Positions 1 to 8,953 of a DNA stretch of 43,506 nt are shown piece by piece; position 1 is the first letter of the stretch; every line of letters starts with the position of its first letter. Under the pieces are notes generated by a model. The model searched no databases and was not told the DNA's origin. It saw only the letters and a program-made list of their open reading frames with translations. Source of the DNA: Bacteroidales bacterium (GTDB lineage: Bacteria; Bacteroidota; Bacteroidia; Bacteroidales; JAADJA01); NCBI GenBank assembly GCA_030596605.1, contig JAUVJI010000014.1, positions 1-43,506 of the forward strand. Direction: 5' to 3'. Position numbers and translations under genes: made by a program.

Positions 1-74
1 ACAATAACATATTTAAACTTTATGTTTGCAATAAATTTTTTAGAATCCGTTGTTACTAGTAAATAAGTTTAACC

Positions 75-2060
75 TTGGCTTTATACTCAATCATATTTAG
101 AAATCTAAAATTTTTATCCATTGCTCTGCTAATCTCTTTCATTAACCTTCAGTTAGGGTTAAAAGCACAAATTATTGGTGATTACATGCAGTTTGGCAAA
201 TTTGAGCTGGAACAGGAGAACTATACCGAGGCCATTAAATATTTGAATAATGCCATCAAGCACAGGCCTGCTTCCTATGAGGGCTATTTTTTAAGAGGAA
301 TTGCCAAATACAACCTGGATGATTTTATCGGGGCCGAACATGATTTTACACAGGCTTCCATTTACGATCCGTTTAACCCTGAGATATATCACTACCGGGC
401 CATTTCAAGAAGTGAACAATATAATTTTGGCGGTGCTTTTGAGGATTATGAAACTGCTGTTGAGATCGACCCTAAAAACCCTTTTTATTATTTAAACAGA
501 GCCAGAACATACCTTTATATCCATGAATATGAATCAGCTGCTGAAGATTGTGATAAGGCCATTGATTTGAAATATATCAAGGAGAACGTTTATTTGATGC
601 GAGGCATGGCCAAAGCAGGCCTTGAGTACTTTGATGAAGCATTATTTGATTTCGATATCGCCATTCTAAGAAATCCTGAAAACACAGCTAGTTATGTACA
701 GCGGGGCGCTGTCTGGATGGAACTTAAGGAACCTGATTCGGCACTGGTAGATTTTAATAAGGCGCTTGCAATAAATAAAAATGATTCGTACGCAATCCTT
801 AGCCGTGCTTTAGCGAGAATGGAATTGAATGATACGATTGGCGCGTTTAACGATCTGGACAGGGTAATTGAATTATCACCATATAATTCCTATGCATATT
901 ACAATAGGGCAATATTAAAAATAGGAGCCGGGAGCCATCAAGATGCCATTGATGATCTTGGTAAAGTGCTTTCCATGAATCCTGAAAATATTGTTATTTA
1001 CTTATATCGGGGCCGCCTCAGAGCCTCCACAGGTGATTTTAATGGAGCCATTGACGATTATAATAGAGCGATTGATATCTATCCCGATTTTGCAGACGCT
1101 TATTATGAACGATCGCAGGCAAAAAAAGCGCTTCAGGATTATTATGGTGCAGAGGAAGATCATCAAATGGCCTATGCGATCAATAAATTCAATTTTAACG
1201 AAAATGATAGCTTAAAGCTTGAGGAGGAAATGTATCTCAAACGGATCATTGCTTTCAGTGGAGAATTTTATGATAAGGGAACCGACAATATTAAGATACA
1301 GGATCAGATTATCCAGATTGAATTAAAGCCCATTTTCACAACCATTGTATATTCAAAAAGCATGGAAGCTGTAAAGATGTTCGACACATTTGAAAAACCT
1401 GCCTACCATGCCGAAATTATATCTCTGAGTTGTAACCAGGATCGAATGGCTGGAAATATTGCCAATACCCAACTCGAAATGTTGGAACAGAAAATAGGAT
1501 CGAATCCGAGTGATCCTGAAAATTATTATAATAGGGCTGAGATTTATGCAAACCTTCAAGATTATAACAAAGCCTTACAGGATTATGATATTGCTATTTT
1601 ACTTGATCCTGATTATATCCTTGCTTATTTTAACCGCGCAAATATTCGGTTTAAACTCAGCGAATTGATCAATGCTGAATATCAAAAGCAATACCAGTTG
1701 AATGCAAGTCTGATTCAACCTGTTGCTCCCCAAACGTCCTTTGATACAACGTTTTTTGGCCACTCTTATAATGAGATTTTGAAAGATTACAATAAGGTCA
1801 TTGAGCTTGATCCTGATTTTTATTATGCCTGTTTCAACCGCGGATATGTAAAATGCATTATGGGCGATTATTGGGGATCGGTAAGCGACTATGAAAAAGC
1901 CCTGGTTATTGAACCTAAATTTTCGGAAGCATATTTTAACAAAGGCCTTATCCTGATCTATCTGAATTTAAAAACTGTAGGATGCGAAAGCATGAGCAAA
2001 GCCGGTGAATTGGGCATACAGGAAGCTTACCATGTAATGAAACGATATTGTTATAAATGA
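75..2060 (+). CDS. Exported tetratricopeptide-repeat protein (about 14 TPRs)
   Basis: Probably an exported protein-protein interaction scaffold; the partner is unknown. Residues 1-32 look like a signal peptide (hydrophobic stretch, cleavage near GLKAQ). About ten consecutive 34-residue TPR units span roughly residues 33-370, followed by a non-TPR linker of about 100 residues and four more units from about 475 to the C-terminus; the second of these is split by a short insertion. The tail (GCESMSKAGELG and following) resembles the tail of the TPR region in the glycosyltransferase at 21630-23228, a pattern seen in many Bacteroidota TPR proteins. The start is TTG at 75: an in-frame TAA at 60-62 closes the frame upstream, and the first internal ATG would remove the signal peptide. 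It stands alone, convergent with ispF. The TPR fold is certain; the biological role cannot be read from sequence. Confidence 0.88.
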   Translation: MALYSIIFRNLKFLSIALLISFINLQLGLKAQIIGDYMQFGKFELEQENYTEAIKYLNNAIKHRPASYEGYFLRGIAKYNLDDFIGAEHDFTQASIYDPFNPEIYHYRAISRSEQYNFGGAFEDYETAVEIDPKNPFYYLNRARTYLYIHEYESAAEDCDKAIDLKYIKENVYLMRGMAKAGLEYFDEALFDFDIAILRNPENTASYVQRGAVWMELKEPDSALVDFNKALAINKNDSYAILSRALARMELNDTIGAFNDLDRVIELSPYNSYAYYNRAILKIGAGSHQDAIDDLGKVLSMNPENIVIYLYRGRLRASTGDFNGAIDDYNRAIDIYPDFADAYYERSQAKKALQDYYGAEEDHQMAYAINKFNFNENDSLKLEEEMYLKRIIAFSGEFYDKGTDNIKIQDQIIQIELKPIFTTIVYSKSMEAVKMFDTFEKPAYHAEIISLSCNQDRMAGNIANTQLEMLEQKIGSNPSDPENYYNRAEIYANLQDYNKALQDYDIAILLDPDYILAYFNRANIRFKLSELINAEYQKQYQLNASLIQPVAPQTSFDTTFFGHSYNEILKDYNKVIELDPDFYYACFNRGYVKCIMGDYWGSVSDYEKALVIEPKFSEAYFNKGLILIYLNLKTVGCESMSKAGELGIQEAYHVMKRYCYK

Positions 2061-2076
2061 GTTTATATGGGGTAGT

Positions 2077-2556
2077 TTAAATCTTTTTTACCAAAGCTGA
2101 ACAATATGCAGCGATTCCCTCCTTACGGCCGGTGAACCCTAATTTTTCTGTTGTAGTAGCTTTGATAGAAATGTCCTCTCTATTCAGGCATGTGACCGAT
2201 GCGAGCTTTTCCTTCATTTGTGGGATAAAGGATGAAATTTTAGGTTGTTCGAGGCTAACGGTAGTATCTATATTATTTATACTATAACCCTGCTCTTTAA
2301 TTAATTCACAAACTTTTTCAAGGATCTTCAGGCTTTCTATTCCCTTAAATTCAGGGGAAGTGTCAGGAAAATGATAACCAATGTCCCTGAGATTAACAGC
2401 ACCAAGTAAAGCATCACAAATAGCGTGGATTAAAACATCTGCGTCTGAGTGGCCAACAGCGCCTTTTTCGGAAGGGACTTTAATGCCACCAATCCATAGT
2501 TCTTCACCTTCTGCAAGCTGGTGGACATCGAAGCCGAAACCTACCTTGATTTTCAT
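2077..2556 (-). CDS. ispF: 2-C-methyl-D-erythritol 2,4-cyclodiphosphate synthase
   Basis: Cytoplasmic enzyme of the MEP isoprenoid pathway that cyclises CDP-methylerythritol 2-phosphate to MEcPP with release of CMP. The 159-residue product matches the usual IspF length. It carries the metal-site residues Asp10 and His12 in GFDVHQL and His44 in the segment GHSDADVLIHAICDALLG, plus the C-terminal TTTEKLGFTGRKEGIAA signature. The frame stays open upstream to 2622, but those residues are not IspF-like, so the ATG at 2556 (MKIKVGFGFD) is chosen. It lies downstream of porV on the same strand, separated by a strong terminator hairpin, so it probably has its own promoter or is read through. The function is secure from conserved motifs. 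Confidence 0.96.
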   Translation of the reverse strand: MKIKVGFGFDVHQLAEGEELWIGGIKVPSEKGAVGHSDADVLIHAICDALLGAVNLRDIGYHFPDTSPEFKGIESLKILEKVCELIKEQGYSINNIDTTVSLEQPKISSFIPQMKEKLASVTCLNREDISIKATTTEKLGFTGRKEGIAAYCSALVKKI

Positions 2557-2620
2557 AATAAATTTTAGATATTGCCTTTTCCTTAACCGGGTGCAAGATA
2601 AATAAAAAACTGAAACCAAC

Positions 2621-2654
2621 AAAAAAGGCCGATACTATATTTTGTATCAGCCTT
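2621..2654 (-). terminator. Rho-independent terminator after porV
   Basis: On the minus strand an 11-bp stem (AAGGCTGATAC pairing with GTATCGGCCTT, one U-G wobble) with an 8-nt loop is followed directly by a run of six T. It sits 23 bases past the porV stop codon and upstream of ispF, so it separates the two genes transcriptionally. Confidence 0.85.
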
Positions 2655-2676
2655 ATAAATTTTGAAATATTTTGTA

Positions 2677-3846
2677 TTAATCAGCAGCCTGATTTGAGAA
2701 TCTGTTAAAATCAAATGTCAATGTAAATCTAAGTGTATTGTCTAATGGACCATGCCGGCCATTGGGGGCTATGTAAGAAAAGTCGAGGCCAAAAACATTG
2801 TAACGAAAACCAACGCCAAAGGTGAAATATTTTCTTCCGCCTTTCATATTGCTTTCATGGAAATAACCTGCTCTCACACCAAATTGCCTGTCGTACCAGT
2901 ATTCAGCTCCAACGGTCCAGATAATTTCTTTCATTTCTTCACTAAAACCACCCGGTGCATCGTAAAAGGATGTGATCATACCTTCAATAACTCCAATAGT
3001 GTTAGCAGCATCATCTTGCGGGTTTAAGGAGTCAACTTCACCAAAAGATGGAGTAGGTACAAGCAGTTTATTTAAATCAAATGACAACTTGATAGTGTTA
3101 TATTCATCTATTCCCAACAACCATGAAGGACCCAGCCTTAAATTTGTCGGGATAAAATCTTTCGCTAAGTCATCGTTTGAATAGGAAATTTTTGATCCGA
3201 TATTTGTAATTACAAATCCAAATCCAATGTCAGATGATTCAAGCCAGTTGATATGTAACTCATTGGTATAAAAGAGGCCAATATCAGCTGCGACTGAGGT
3301 GCCGGGTTTGGTGGAAACACCTTCAACAAACTGCCCCTGTGTAAGGTTTGAATAAATAAACCTGGCCGATACAGCCCCTGAAAATTTGGGAGAGAATTTT
3401 CTTGAATATCCGGCATCTACCGAAAATTCATTTGGTTTATACTCTCCTATTCTCAATCCTTCCTTATCAGTAAACGTTATACCACCTAGCGAAAAGAATT
3501 TCAAAGATGCACTAATAGTTGATTTATCGTCCAACCTCACAAAACCGGATAAGTATGACAGATCTATATCATTAACTAATCCTCTTAGCCATGGGCTATA
3601 TGAAATTGCAATTCCATAATCATCTTTTATAAATGCAAGTTTTGCCGGGTTCCAGTGCATGGATGCAGCATCCGGCTCAGTAGCAGCGCCAACTTCGCCC
3701 ATACCACCTGCACGGGCGTCAGGGCCTATATTCACAAAAGGTACGGCGGTGGTTATTGTATTTTGACCTGAGTAATTCTGTGAGTAACTTTTAAAAGATG
3801 TAAATAGTAAGGAAATACCAAACAATAGAATAATACTCTTTCTCAT
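2677..3846 (-). CDS. porV: T9SS outer membrane beta-barrel protein PorV (LptO)
   Basis: Outer membrane barrel of the type IX secretion system. In Porphyromonas and Flavobacterium PorV shuttles cargo from the translocon to the PorU sortase-like attachment complex. The 389-residue product has an N-terminal signal peptide (cleavage near SYSQ) and the PorV-type N-terminal region (VPFVNIGPDARAGGMGEVGAA, then SMHWNPAKLAF), followed by alternating beta-strands of a FadL-like barrel and an aromatic-ending C-terminus. Its presence agrees with the four T9SS cargo proteins in this window. porU, often beside porV in Bacteroidota, is not in the 530-bp gap upstream. A TAnnTTTG box on the minus strand at 3881-3888 is a likely promoter, and a terminator hairpin follows the gene. 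Confidence 0.93.
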   Translation of the reverse strand: MRKSIILLFGISLLFTSFKSYSQNYSGQNTITTAVPFVNIGPDARAGGMGEVGAATEPDAASMHWNPAKLAFIKDDYGIAISYSPWLRGLVNDIDLSYLSGFVRLDDKSTISASLKFFSLGGITFTDKEGLRIGEYKPNEFSVDAGYSRKFSPKFSGAVSARFIYSNLTQGQFVEGVSTKPGTSVAADIGLFYTNELHINWLESSDIGFGFVITNIGSKISYSNDDLAKDFIPTNLRLGPSWLLGIDEYNTIKLSFDLNKLLVPTPSFGEVDSLNPQDDAANTIGVIEGMITSFYDAPGGFSEEMKEIIWTVGAEYWYDRQFGVRAGYFHESNMKGGRKYFTFGVGFRYNVFGLDFSYIAPNGRHGPLDNTLRFTLTFDFNRFSNQAAD

Positions 3847-3880
3847 TTTTTTTGTAATAGGATTTAAATTTTTTGACGTG

Positions 3881-3888
3881 CAAAAGTA
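3881..3888 (-). promoter_or_regulatory. Bacteroidota -7 box upstream of porV
   Basis: TACTTTTG on the minus strand, matching the TAnnTTTG consensus, lies 34 bases upstream of the porV start codon. No well-spaced TTG -33 element was identified. Confidence 0.55.
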
Positions 3889-4342
3889 ACGATATTTTAA
3901 ATATTATATTGCCAACAAAAATTTATGGCAATTTTTGAATAACTGAAACTAAATGTTTCGGTTAATTCCGGTTCACAAACTTAATGTGAAATTAAAAAGT
4001 AGTTAACTATCAAAAAAATGAAATATTGTATATTTTTAATAATTTGTTAATAGAAATTTAGATGGGTGTACGACAAATTGCATAAAATAAAATTGAATAA
4101 TCTTACTCTATCACGTCATTGCGAGGCATAAGACCCCGGAAAAGGGGCGCACAAAGTAATATGACAATGAAAATCACAAAATACAAATTACAAATACAAA
4201 TTACAAATGCAAATTGGTAAAATTCCAATCTACAGCAATCGTTTTAGTCATTGTTTTTTTGGTATTAAGATTTATTTGTTTTTTATCATTTGTTTTTTGG
4301 AATTTATTAAATATCAATCTTCCATAGGGTGCCTTTTTTTCA
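3889..4342. other. Intergenic gap porV/guaB with short tandem A-rich repeats
   Basis: I see no convincing gene in this gap. It holds a GC-richer patch at about 4110-4155 (starting CACGTCATTGCGAGGC), which resembles widespread intergenic repeats, and an imperfect tandem array at about 4178-4215 built from ACAAATTACAAAT-like units. Short open frames here on either strand have repeat-derived composition and overlap the guaB promoter. Confidence 0.5.
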
Positions 4343-4350
4343 TATCTTTG
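4343..4350 (+). promoter_or_regulatory. Bacteroidota -7 box upstream of guaB
   Basis: TATCTTTG followed by C, matching TAnnTTTG(Y), ends 25 bases before the guaB ATG. This gives a short leader of about 20 nt. No obvious TTG -33 element was found at normal spacing. Confidence 0.65.
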
Positions 4351-4375
4351 CGCCAATTTTTTAATAGCTGGTATT

Positions 4376-5845
4376 ATGCTCCAAAACTCGGACAAATTCA
4401 ACGGAGAAGGGCTTACATATGATGATGTATTATTAGCGCCTGCCTATTCAAATGTTCTCCCACGCGATGCTGACACATCTACTTTATTTACTAAAAATAT
4501 TCGCTTGAATATCCCAATCGTATCTGCTGCCATGGATACTGTAACAGAGCACACCATGGCCATCGCCATTGCACAGGAAGGCGGTATTGGCGTACTTCAT
4601 AAAAATATGTCAATATCTGACCAGGCAAATGAAGTGAGAAAAGTGAAACGTGCTGAAAACGGGATGATCGTTGATCCTATCACCATTGAAAGGGATGCCA
4701 TTGTCCGGGATGCTTTGCAGATCATGAGTGAATATCAAATTGGTGGTATTCCGGTTGTTGATAAAAATAATGTGCTGGTGGGAATAATTACCAACAGGGA
4801 TTTGCGGTTTGAAAGGAATCAGGAGAGGCTGGTGGATGAAATGATGACAAAAGATAACCTCATCACCACCACTGAATTTACCACTTTTGAAAAAGCAGCT
4901 GAGATACTTCAGGAATACAAAATTGAAAAACTACCTGTTGTTGACAAAAATTATAAACTCGTTGGATTAATAACCTATAAGGATATAATTAAAATCAAGG
5001 AACGGCCCAATGCATGTAAGGATACAAGAGGCCGGTTAAGGGTCGCAGCAGCTGTGGGCGTTGCAGCAGATACACTTGAAAGGGTTGATGCTTTGGTAAG
5101 TGAAGAAGTGGACGCCATTGTGATTGATACTGCTCATGGTCATTCGGAAGGAGTAATGAAAATGGCCGGATCAGTCAAGAAAAAATATCCCGACATTGAT
5201 TTAATCGTTGGCAATATTGGAACAGAAGCTGCCGCAAAAGACCTAATGAAAATTGGGGTTGATGCTGTTAAAGTAGGTGTTGGACCGGGATCAATTTGTA
5301 CTACCCGCATCATTGCAGGAGTTGGAATCCCTCAACTAACAGCTATTCACGAAGTTTCAAAAGGACTAAAAGGAACAGGTATCCCCATTATTGCAGATGG
5401 CGGTATCCGTTATACCGGCGATATTGTCAAAGCCATTGCTGCCGGCGCTCATTCGATCATGGCAGGTTCTTTATTCGCCGGTGTTGATGAATCACCCGGT
5501 GAAACGATCATATTTGAGGGGAGAAAATTTAAATCATACCGGGGTATGGGATCCATTGAAGCCATGCAAAAAGGATCAAAAGACAGGTACTTCCAGGATG
5601 TAGAAGATGACATAAAAAAGTTGGTTCCGGAAGGAATTGTCGGCAGGGTTCCCTATAAAGGAGATTTATCGGAAGTTATTCATCAGATGGTGGGAGGATT
5701 GAGAGCAGGGATGGGTTATACAGGATCGAAAACCATATTGCAGTTGCAAAAGGCAAAATTCTTAAAGATTACGGCTGCAGGTGTTGCTGAAAGCCATCCG
5801 CATGATATTACCATTACCCGTGAAGCGCCAAATTACAGTCGATAG
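4376..5845 (+). CDS. guaB: Inosine-5'-monophosphate dehydrogenase
   Basis: Cytosolic NAD-dependent oxidation of IMP to XMP, the rate-limiting step of guanine nucleotide synthesis. The 489 residues match bacterial IMPDH. The TIM-barrel start has [10 protein letters not shown], followed by two CBS domains (about residues 95-205) that bind adenine nucleotides. The catalytic loop [11 protein letters not shown] places the nucleophile at Cys308, and the phosphate-binding segment [12 protein letters not shown] and the flap ([11 protein letters not shown]) are both present. All key residues are intact. It is transcribed from the TATCTTTG box and precedes the parvulin/SurA operon by 171 bp, which has its own promoter box. 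The same purine pathway reappears with gmk at 18807. Confidence 0.98.
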   Translation: MLQNSDKFNGEGLTYDDVLLAPAYSNVLPRDADTSTLFTKNIRLNIPIVSAAMDTVTEHTMAIAIAQEGGIGVLHKNMSISDQANEVRKVKRAENGMIVDPITIERDAIVRDALQIMSEYQIGGIPVVDKNNVLVGIITNRDLRFERNQERLVDEMMTKDNLITTTEFTTFEKAAEILQEYKIEKLPVVDKNYKLVGLITYKDIIKIKERPNACKDTRGRLRVAAAVGVAADTLERVDALVSEEVDAIVIDTAHGHSEGVMKMAGSVKKKYPDIDLIVGNIGTEAAAKDLMKIGVDAVKVGVGPGSICTTRIIAGVGIPQLTAIHEVSKGLKGTGIPIIADGGIRYTGDIVKAIAAGAHSIMAGSLFAGVDESPGETIIFEGRKFKSYRGMGSIEAMQKGSKDRYFQDVEDDIKKLVPEGIVGRVPYKGDLSEVIHQMVGGLRAGMGYTGSKTILQLQKAKFLKITAAGVAESHPHDITITREAPNYSR

Positions 5846-5971
5846 CTTATTGAAATTAATTTATAAATTTATTTTCTGCATTCTTTTGTCCGCGAAAACA
5901 GCCAGAATGTTAAAAAAATTAAAAATCATTGAATCCGTTGTTCCAAAAGTCTATTGTAATAATTAAAAAAC

Positions 5972-5979
5972 TATCTTTG
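5972..5979 (+). promoter_or_regulatory. Bacteroidota promoter of the parvulin/SurA operon
   Basis: TATCTTTG -7 box with a TTG at 5954-5956 about 15 bp upstream as a possible -33 element. It lies 37 bases before the ATG of the first parvulin gene. Confidence 0.65.
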
Positions 5980-6016
5980 CGCCTCAAAATAAATTAAGAA
6001 AATTATCCAAACATTA

Positions 6017-8008
6017 ATGAGTATGAATAAATTAAGGTATTTGATTTTAGGTTTAATTACAATTTTTGCAGTAACGCTTTACGCACAGGATGATAAGGCT
6101 TTGGTTACAATTGCCGACGAGGATGTTACTACCGGCGAATTTATGTATGTATTCAATAAAAATAATACACAAGAGGGCGCTGTCGACAAAAAGTCCATTA
6201 AGGAGTATCTTGATCTGTATATCAATTTTAAGTTGAAAGTTAAAGAAGCTGAAGAACTTGGTTATGATACAGTTTCAGCATTTAATGAAGAACTTAAAGG
6301 ATACAGGGAACAATTGGCCGAACCTTATTTTGTTAATGATGAAATTATTGAAGAATTGCTCAAAGAGGCATATGATAGAAAAAAGGTCGATTTAAGAACC
6401 AGTCATATTCTCGTCAAGGTGGGACCGGCAGCTATGCCCGAAGACACCCTGAAAGCGTATAATAAAATTATGGAGGCCAACGAGAGAATAGAAAATGGAG
6501 AAGATTTTGCAATTGTGGCCATTAATTTATCAGAAGACCCATCTGCTCGCGACAGGCAGTCGCCCAGAAATAATAAAACTATTCCTGGAAATGGTGGTGA
6601 TCTTGGTTATTTTACAGTGTTCGATATGGTATATCCATTTGAAACCGGAGCATACGGTACGGAAGTGGGTCAGCTATCCAAACCGGTACGTTCTGATTTT
6701 GGCTATCACCTGATTAAAGTAACCGACAGGATTCCTGCTCAGGGCTCAATTGAAGCTGCCCATTTATATCTTCAGATGCCTGAGAATGCTACTGAGAAGG
6801 ATTCTACTGCACTTAAGTTAAAAGTAGATTCCCTTTATCAAAGGATTTTGGATGGAGAAAGTTATGAAGACCTTGTTAAGGAGTATTCGGATGATAAAGG
6901 CTCTGCAACCAAAGGAGGACTGTTACCTAAATTTAATGTAAATCGCATGGTTCCGGAGTTTATTGCAGCCATTAGTATGATGCAGGATTCGGGAGATATT
7001 TCAAAACCGATTCTTACTTCTTATGGTTGGCATATTATAAAATTGCACGGAAAAACCGGTGTTGCTCCTTTTGAAGATGTTGAGGAAGAAATGCGCAAAA
7101 GATTGAAAAAAGATAAAAGAGCACAGAAAAGCAGGGAAGTGATCATCAGCGATATTAAGAAGGAGTATGGATACAAATTTATGAAAATTGATGCGGATGG
7201 ATTTTACTATATGTTTGACTCAACAATATATGAAGGAAAATGGGAAATTCCTGCTGACAAACAATTGCATTATATAATCTTTACATTAGGTGAGCAGAAT
7301 TATACACAAAAAATGTTTGCTGAATATATAGCCAACAACCAAAATATTACCAAGGGTGAAAATATCAATGAGTTTGTGAATAAAAAGTTTAAGGAGTTTT
7401 CTGATATTGAATGTAAAGCTTATGAGGATGCCAGGCTGGAAGATAAATATCCCGAATTTAAAGCGATTATGAAGGAATACAGGGATGGTATTCTATTATT
7501 TGAGCTGACCAATGATAAAATCTGGTCGTATGCTACGAAAGATACTGTTGGGCTGAAAAATTACCACGAGCAACATAAGAAAGAATTTATGTGGGATACG
7601 CGATTGGATGCCTCAATTTATACTTTTAATGATACAGCTTATGTCAATACTACCAGGGAACTGGTAAAGAGTGGGATGAGTGATGAGGACATCCTGTCGG
7701 AGATCAACCAGGATTCGTTGAATATTGTGAATGTCAAGCGAAAAAAATTCCAGAAAGAGGATAATGACCTGATTGACTCTATTAAATGGAAAAAGGGTGT
7801 AACAGATAACCTGGATAAAAACGGAAAAACTGTTTTTGTAGTTGTTCATGGCAAATTGAACGCTCAGCCCAAATCATTTAATGAAGCACGCGGATTAATT
7901 ACTGCCGGTTATCAGGAATACTTAGAAACAGAATGGATTAAAGAATTACGGGCCAAATACCCCGTTGAAATTCATGAAGATGTTTTGTCTTCGTTGACGG
8001 ATCAATAA
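6017..8008 (+). CDS. Periplasmic peptidyl-prolyl isomerase with tandem parvulin domains
   Basis: Exported folding factor for envelope proteins. The signal peptide is MSMNKLRYLILGLITIFAVT..YAQ. An N-terminal helical chaperone-like region (about residues 30-125) is followed by two PpiC/parvulin domains: the first starts at SHILVKVG and ends near FGYHLIKVTDR (about 130-240), the second is at about 245-355, ending near YGWHIIKLHGK. A C-terminal region of about 300 residues of unknown fold follows. At 663 residues it is much longer than SurA. It is the first gene of a tight operon with a SurA-N-like lipoprotein (gap 9 bp), a SurA foldase and a MoxR ATPase, so it likely assists outer membrane protein biogenesis, perhaps of T9SS components. 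Two ATGs (6017, 6023) are possible starts. Confidence 0.9.
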   Translation: MSMNKLRYLILGLITIFAVTLYAQDDKALVTIADEDVTTGEFMYVFNKNNTQEGAVDKKSIKEYLDLYINFKLKVKEAEELGYDTVSAFNEELKGYREQLAEPYFVNDEIIEELLKEAYDRKKVDLRTSHILVKVGPAAMPEDTLKAYNKIMEANERIENGEDFAIVAINLSEDPSARDRQSPRNNKTIPGNGGDLGYFTVFDMVYPFETGAYGTEVGQLSKPVRSDFGYHLIKVTDRIPAQGSIEAAHLYLQMPENATEKDSTALKLKVDSLYQRILDGESYEDLVKEYSDDKGSATKGGLLPKFNVNRMVPEFIAAISMMQDSGDISKPILTSYGWHIIKLHGKTGVAPFEDVEEEMRKRLKKDKRAQKSREVIISDIKKEYGYKFMKIDADGFYYMFDSTIYEGKWEIPADKQLHYIIFTLGEQNYTQKMFAEYIANNQNITKGENINEFVNKKFKEFSDIECKAYEDARLEDKYPEFKAIMKEYRDGILLFELTNDKIWSYATKDTVGLKNYHEQHKKEFMWDTRLDASIYTFNDTAYVNTTRELVKSGMSDEDILSEINQDSLNIVNVKRKKFQKEDNDLIDSIKWKKGVTDNLDKNGKTVFVVVHGKLNAQPKSFNEARGLITAGYQEYLETEWIKELRAKYPVEIHEDVLSSLTDQ

Positions 8009-8017
8009 ATATTTCAA

Positions 8018-8857
8018 TTGAAAAATTTCTTATTTCCGGTATTAATTTTACTTACCTCATGTTTTGGTGGGGTTAATAAAAGTTCTGAAAATATTCTTGC
8101 ACGAGTTTACAAAGAGTATCTCTACGAATCCGAATTAGAAGATGTGGTCGTGCCGGGAATTAATTCTAAAGACAGTATTTTAATTGTTAAGAACTATATC
8201 AATAGCTGGGTATCACAAAAATTAATCCTGAATAAAGCCCATAGGAACCTGCTTGATGAGGATTTGCAGTTTGAAAAGCAATTAGAGGAATACAGAAATT
8301 CTCTTATCATTTATCAATATGAATCAAAATTGATAAGCCAGAATCTGGATACCGTTGTTTCGGATGAAGAATTAGAGACATATTATAATGATAATCTCGG
8401 TAATTTTCAGTTGAAAGATAATATTGTTAAAATTTATTACGCCCGGTTTGACAGCGATATTCCTGAACTTAGAAAGGTCAGGAGATTTTTTTATTCAACG
8501 AATCCGGAACACAGAGATTCTTTGGAAGTTTATATTGAGAAGATTGCCGACCTATTCTATCTTGATGATGAAACCTGGATATTATTTGACGATGTATTAA
8601 AATATGTGCCGATAAGGACATATAACCAGGAAGCATACTTGCAGAATCACAGAAAAATAGAGATCAAAGAAGAACCCTGGGTGTTTTTTGTGAATTTTAC
8701 TGATTTTAAAGTTAAAGATGGTGTATCACCCCTGAGTTTTGAAAAGGAGAACATCAGGCAAATAATTGTCAACAAAAGAAAGCTGGAATTAATCAGCGAG
8801 ATGCGTAATGAGGTATTTCAGTCGGCATTGGACAATAGTGATTTTGAAATTTATTAA
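8018..8857 (+). CDS. SurA-N-like lipoprotein lacking a PPIase domain
   Basis: Predicted lipoprotein with a TTG start at 8018; the signal peptide has lipobox LTSC with Cys15 as the lipidation site. No ATG occurs upstream of the lipobox in frame, so TTG is required. The mature part resembles the helical N-terminal region of SurA/PpiC proteins (KNYINSWVSQKLILNKA, then a 'VSDEELETYYNDN' segment at about 120), but I see no parvulin core such as the GGxLG motif. It lies 9 bp after the tandem parvulin and about 96 bp before surA, so it probably acts with them as a membrane-tethered chaperone or cofactor. Homologues in this operon position occur in other Bacteroidota as far as I recall. The specific function is inferred. 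Confidence 0.75.
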   Translation: MKNFLFPVLILLTSCFGGVNKSSENILARVYKEYLYESELEDVVVPGINSKDSILIVKNYINSWVSQKLILNKAHRNLLDEDLQFEKQLEEYRNSLIIYQYESKLISQNLDTVVSDEELETYYNDNLGNFQLKDNIVKIYYARFDSDIPELRKVRRFFYSTNPEHRDSLEVYIEKIADLFYLDDETWILFDDVLKYVPIRTYNQEAYLQNHRKIEIKEEPWVFFVNFTDFKVKDGVSPLSFEKENIRQIIVNKRKLELISEMRNEVFQSALDNSDFEIY

Positions 8858-8953
8858 TTGATATCATACTTTTTAGCGCTTTTATTTGTTATTTAATCAA
8901 TATTGGATATTGAAACCCAGGGAGTCAAATTTTATAATAGTTCTTTAGAAAAG

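Noticed and set aside
4201-4422. Small open frames on both strands upstream of guaB
   Set aside because: They overlap the guaB promoter and start and derive from A-rich tandem repeats; no conserved motif.
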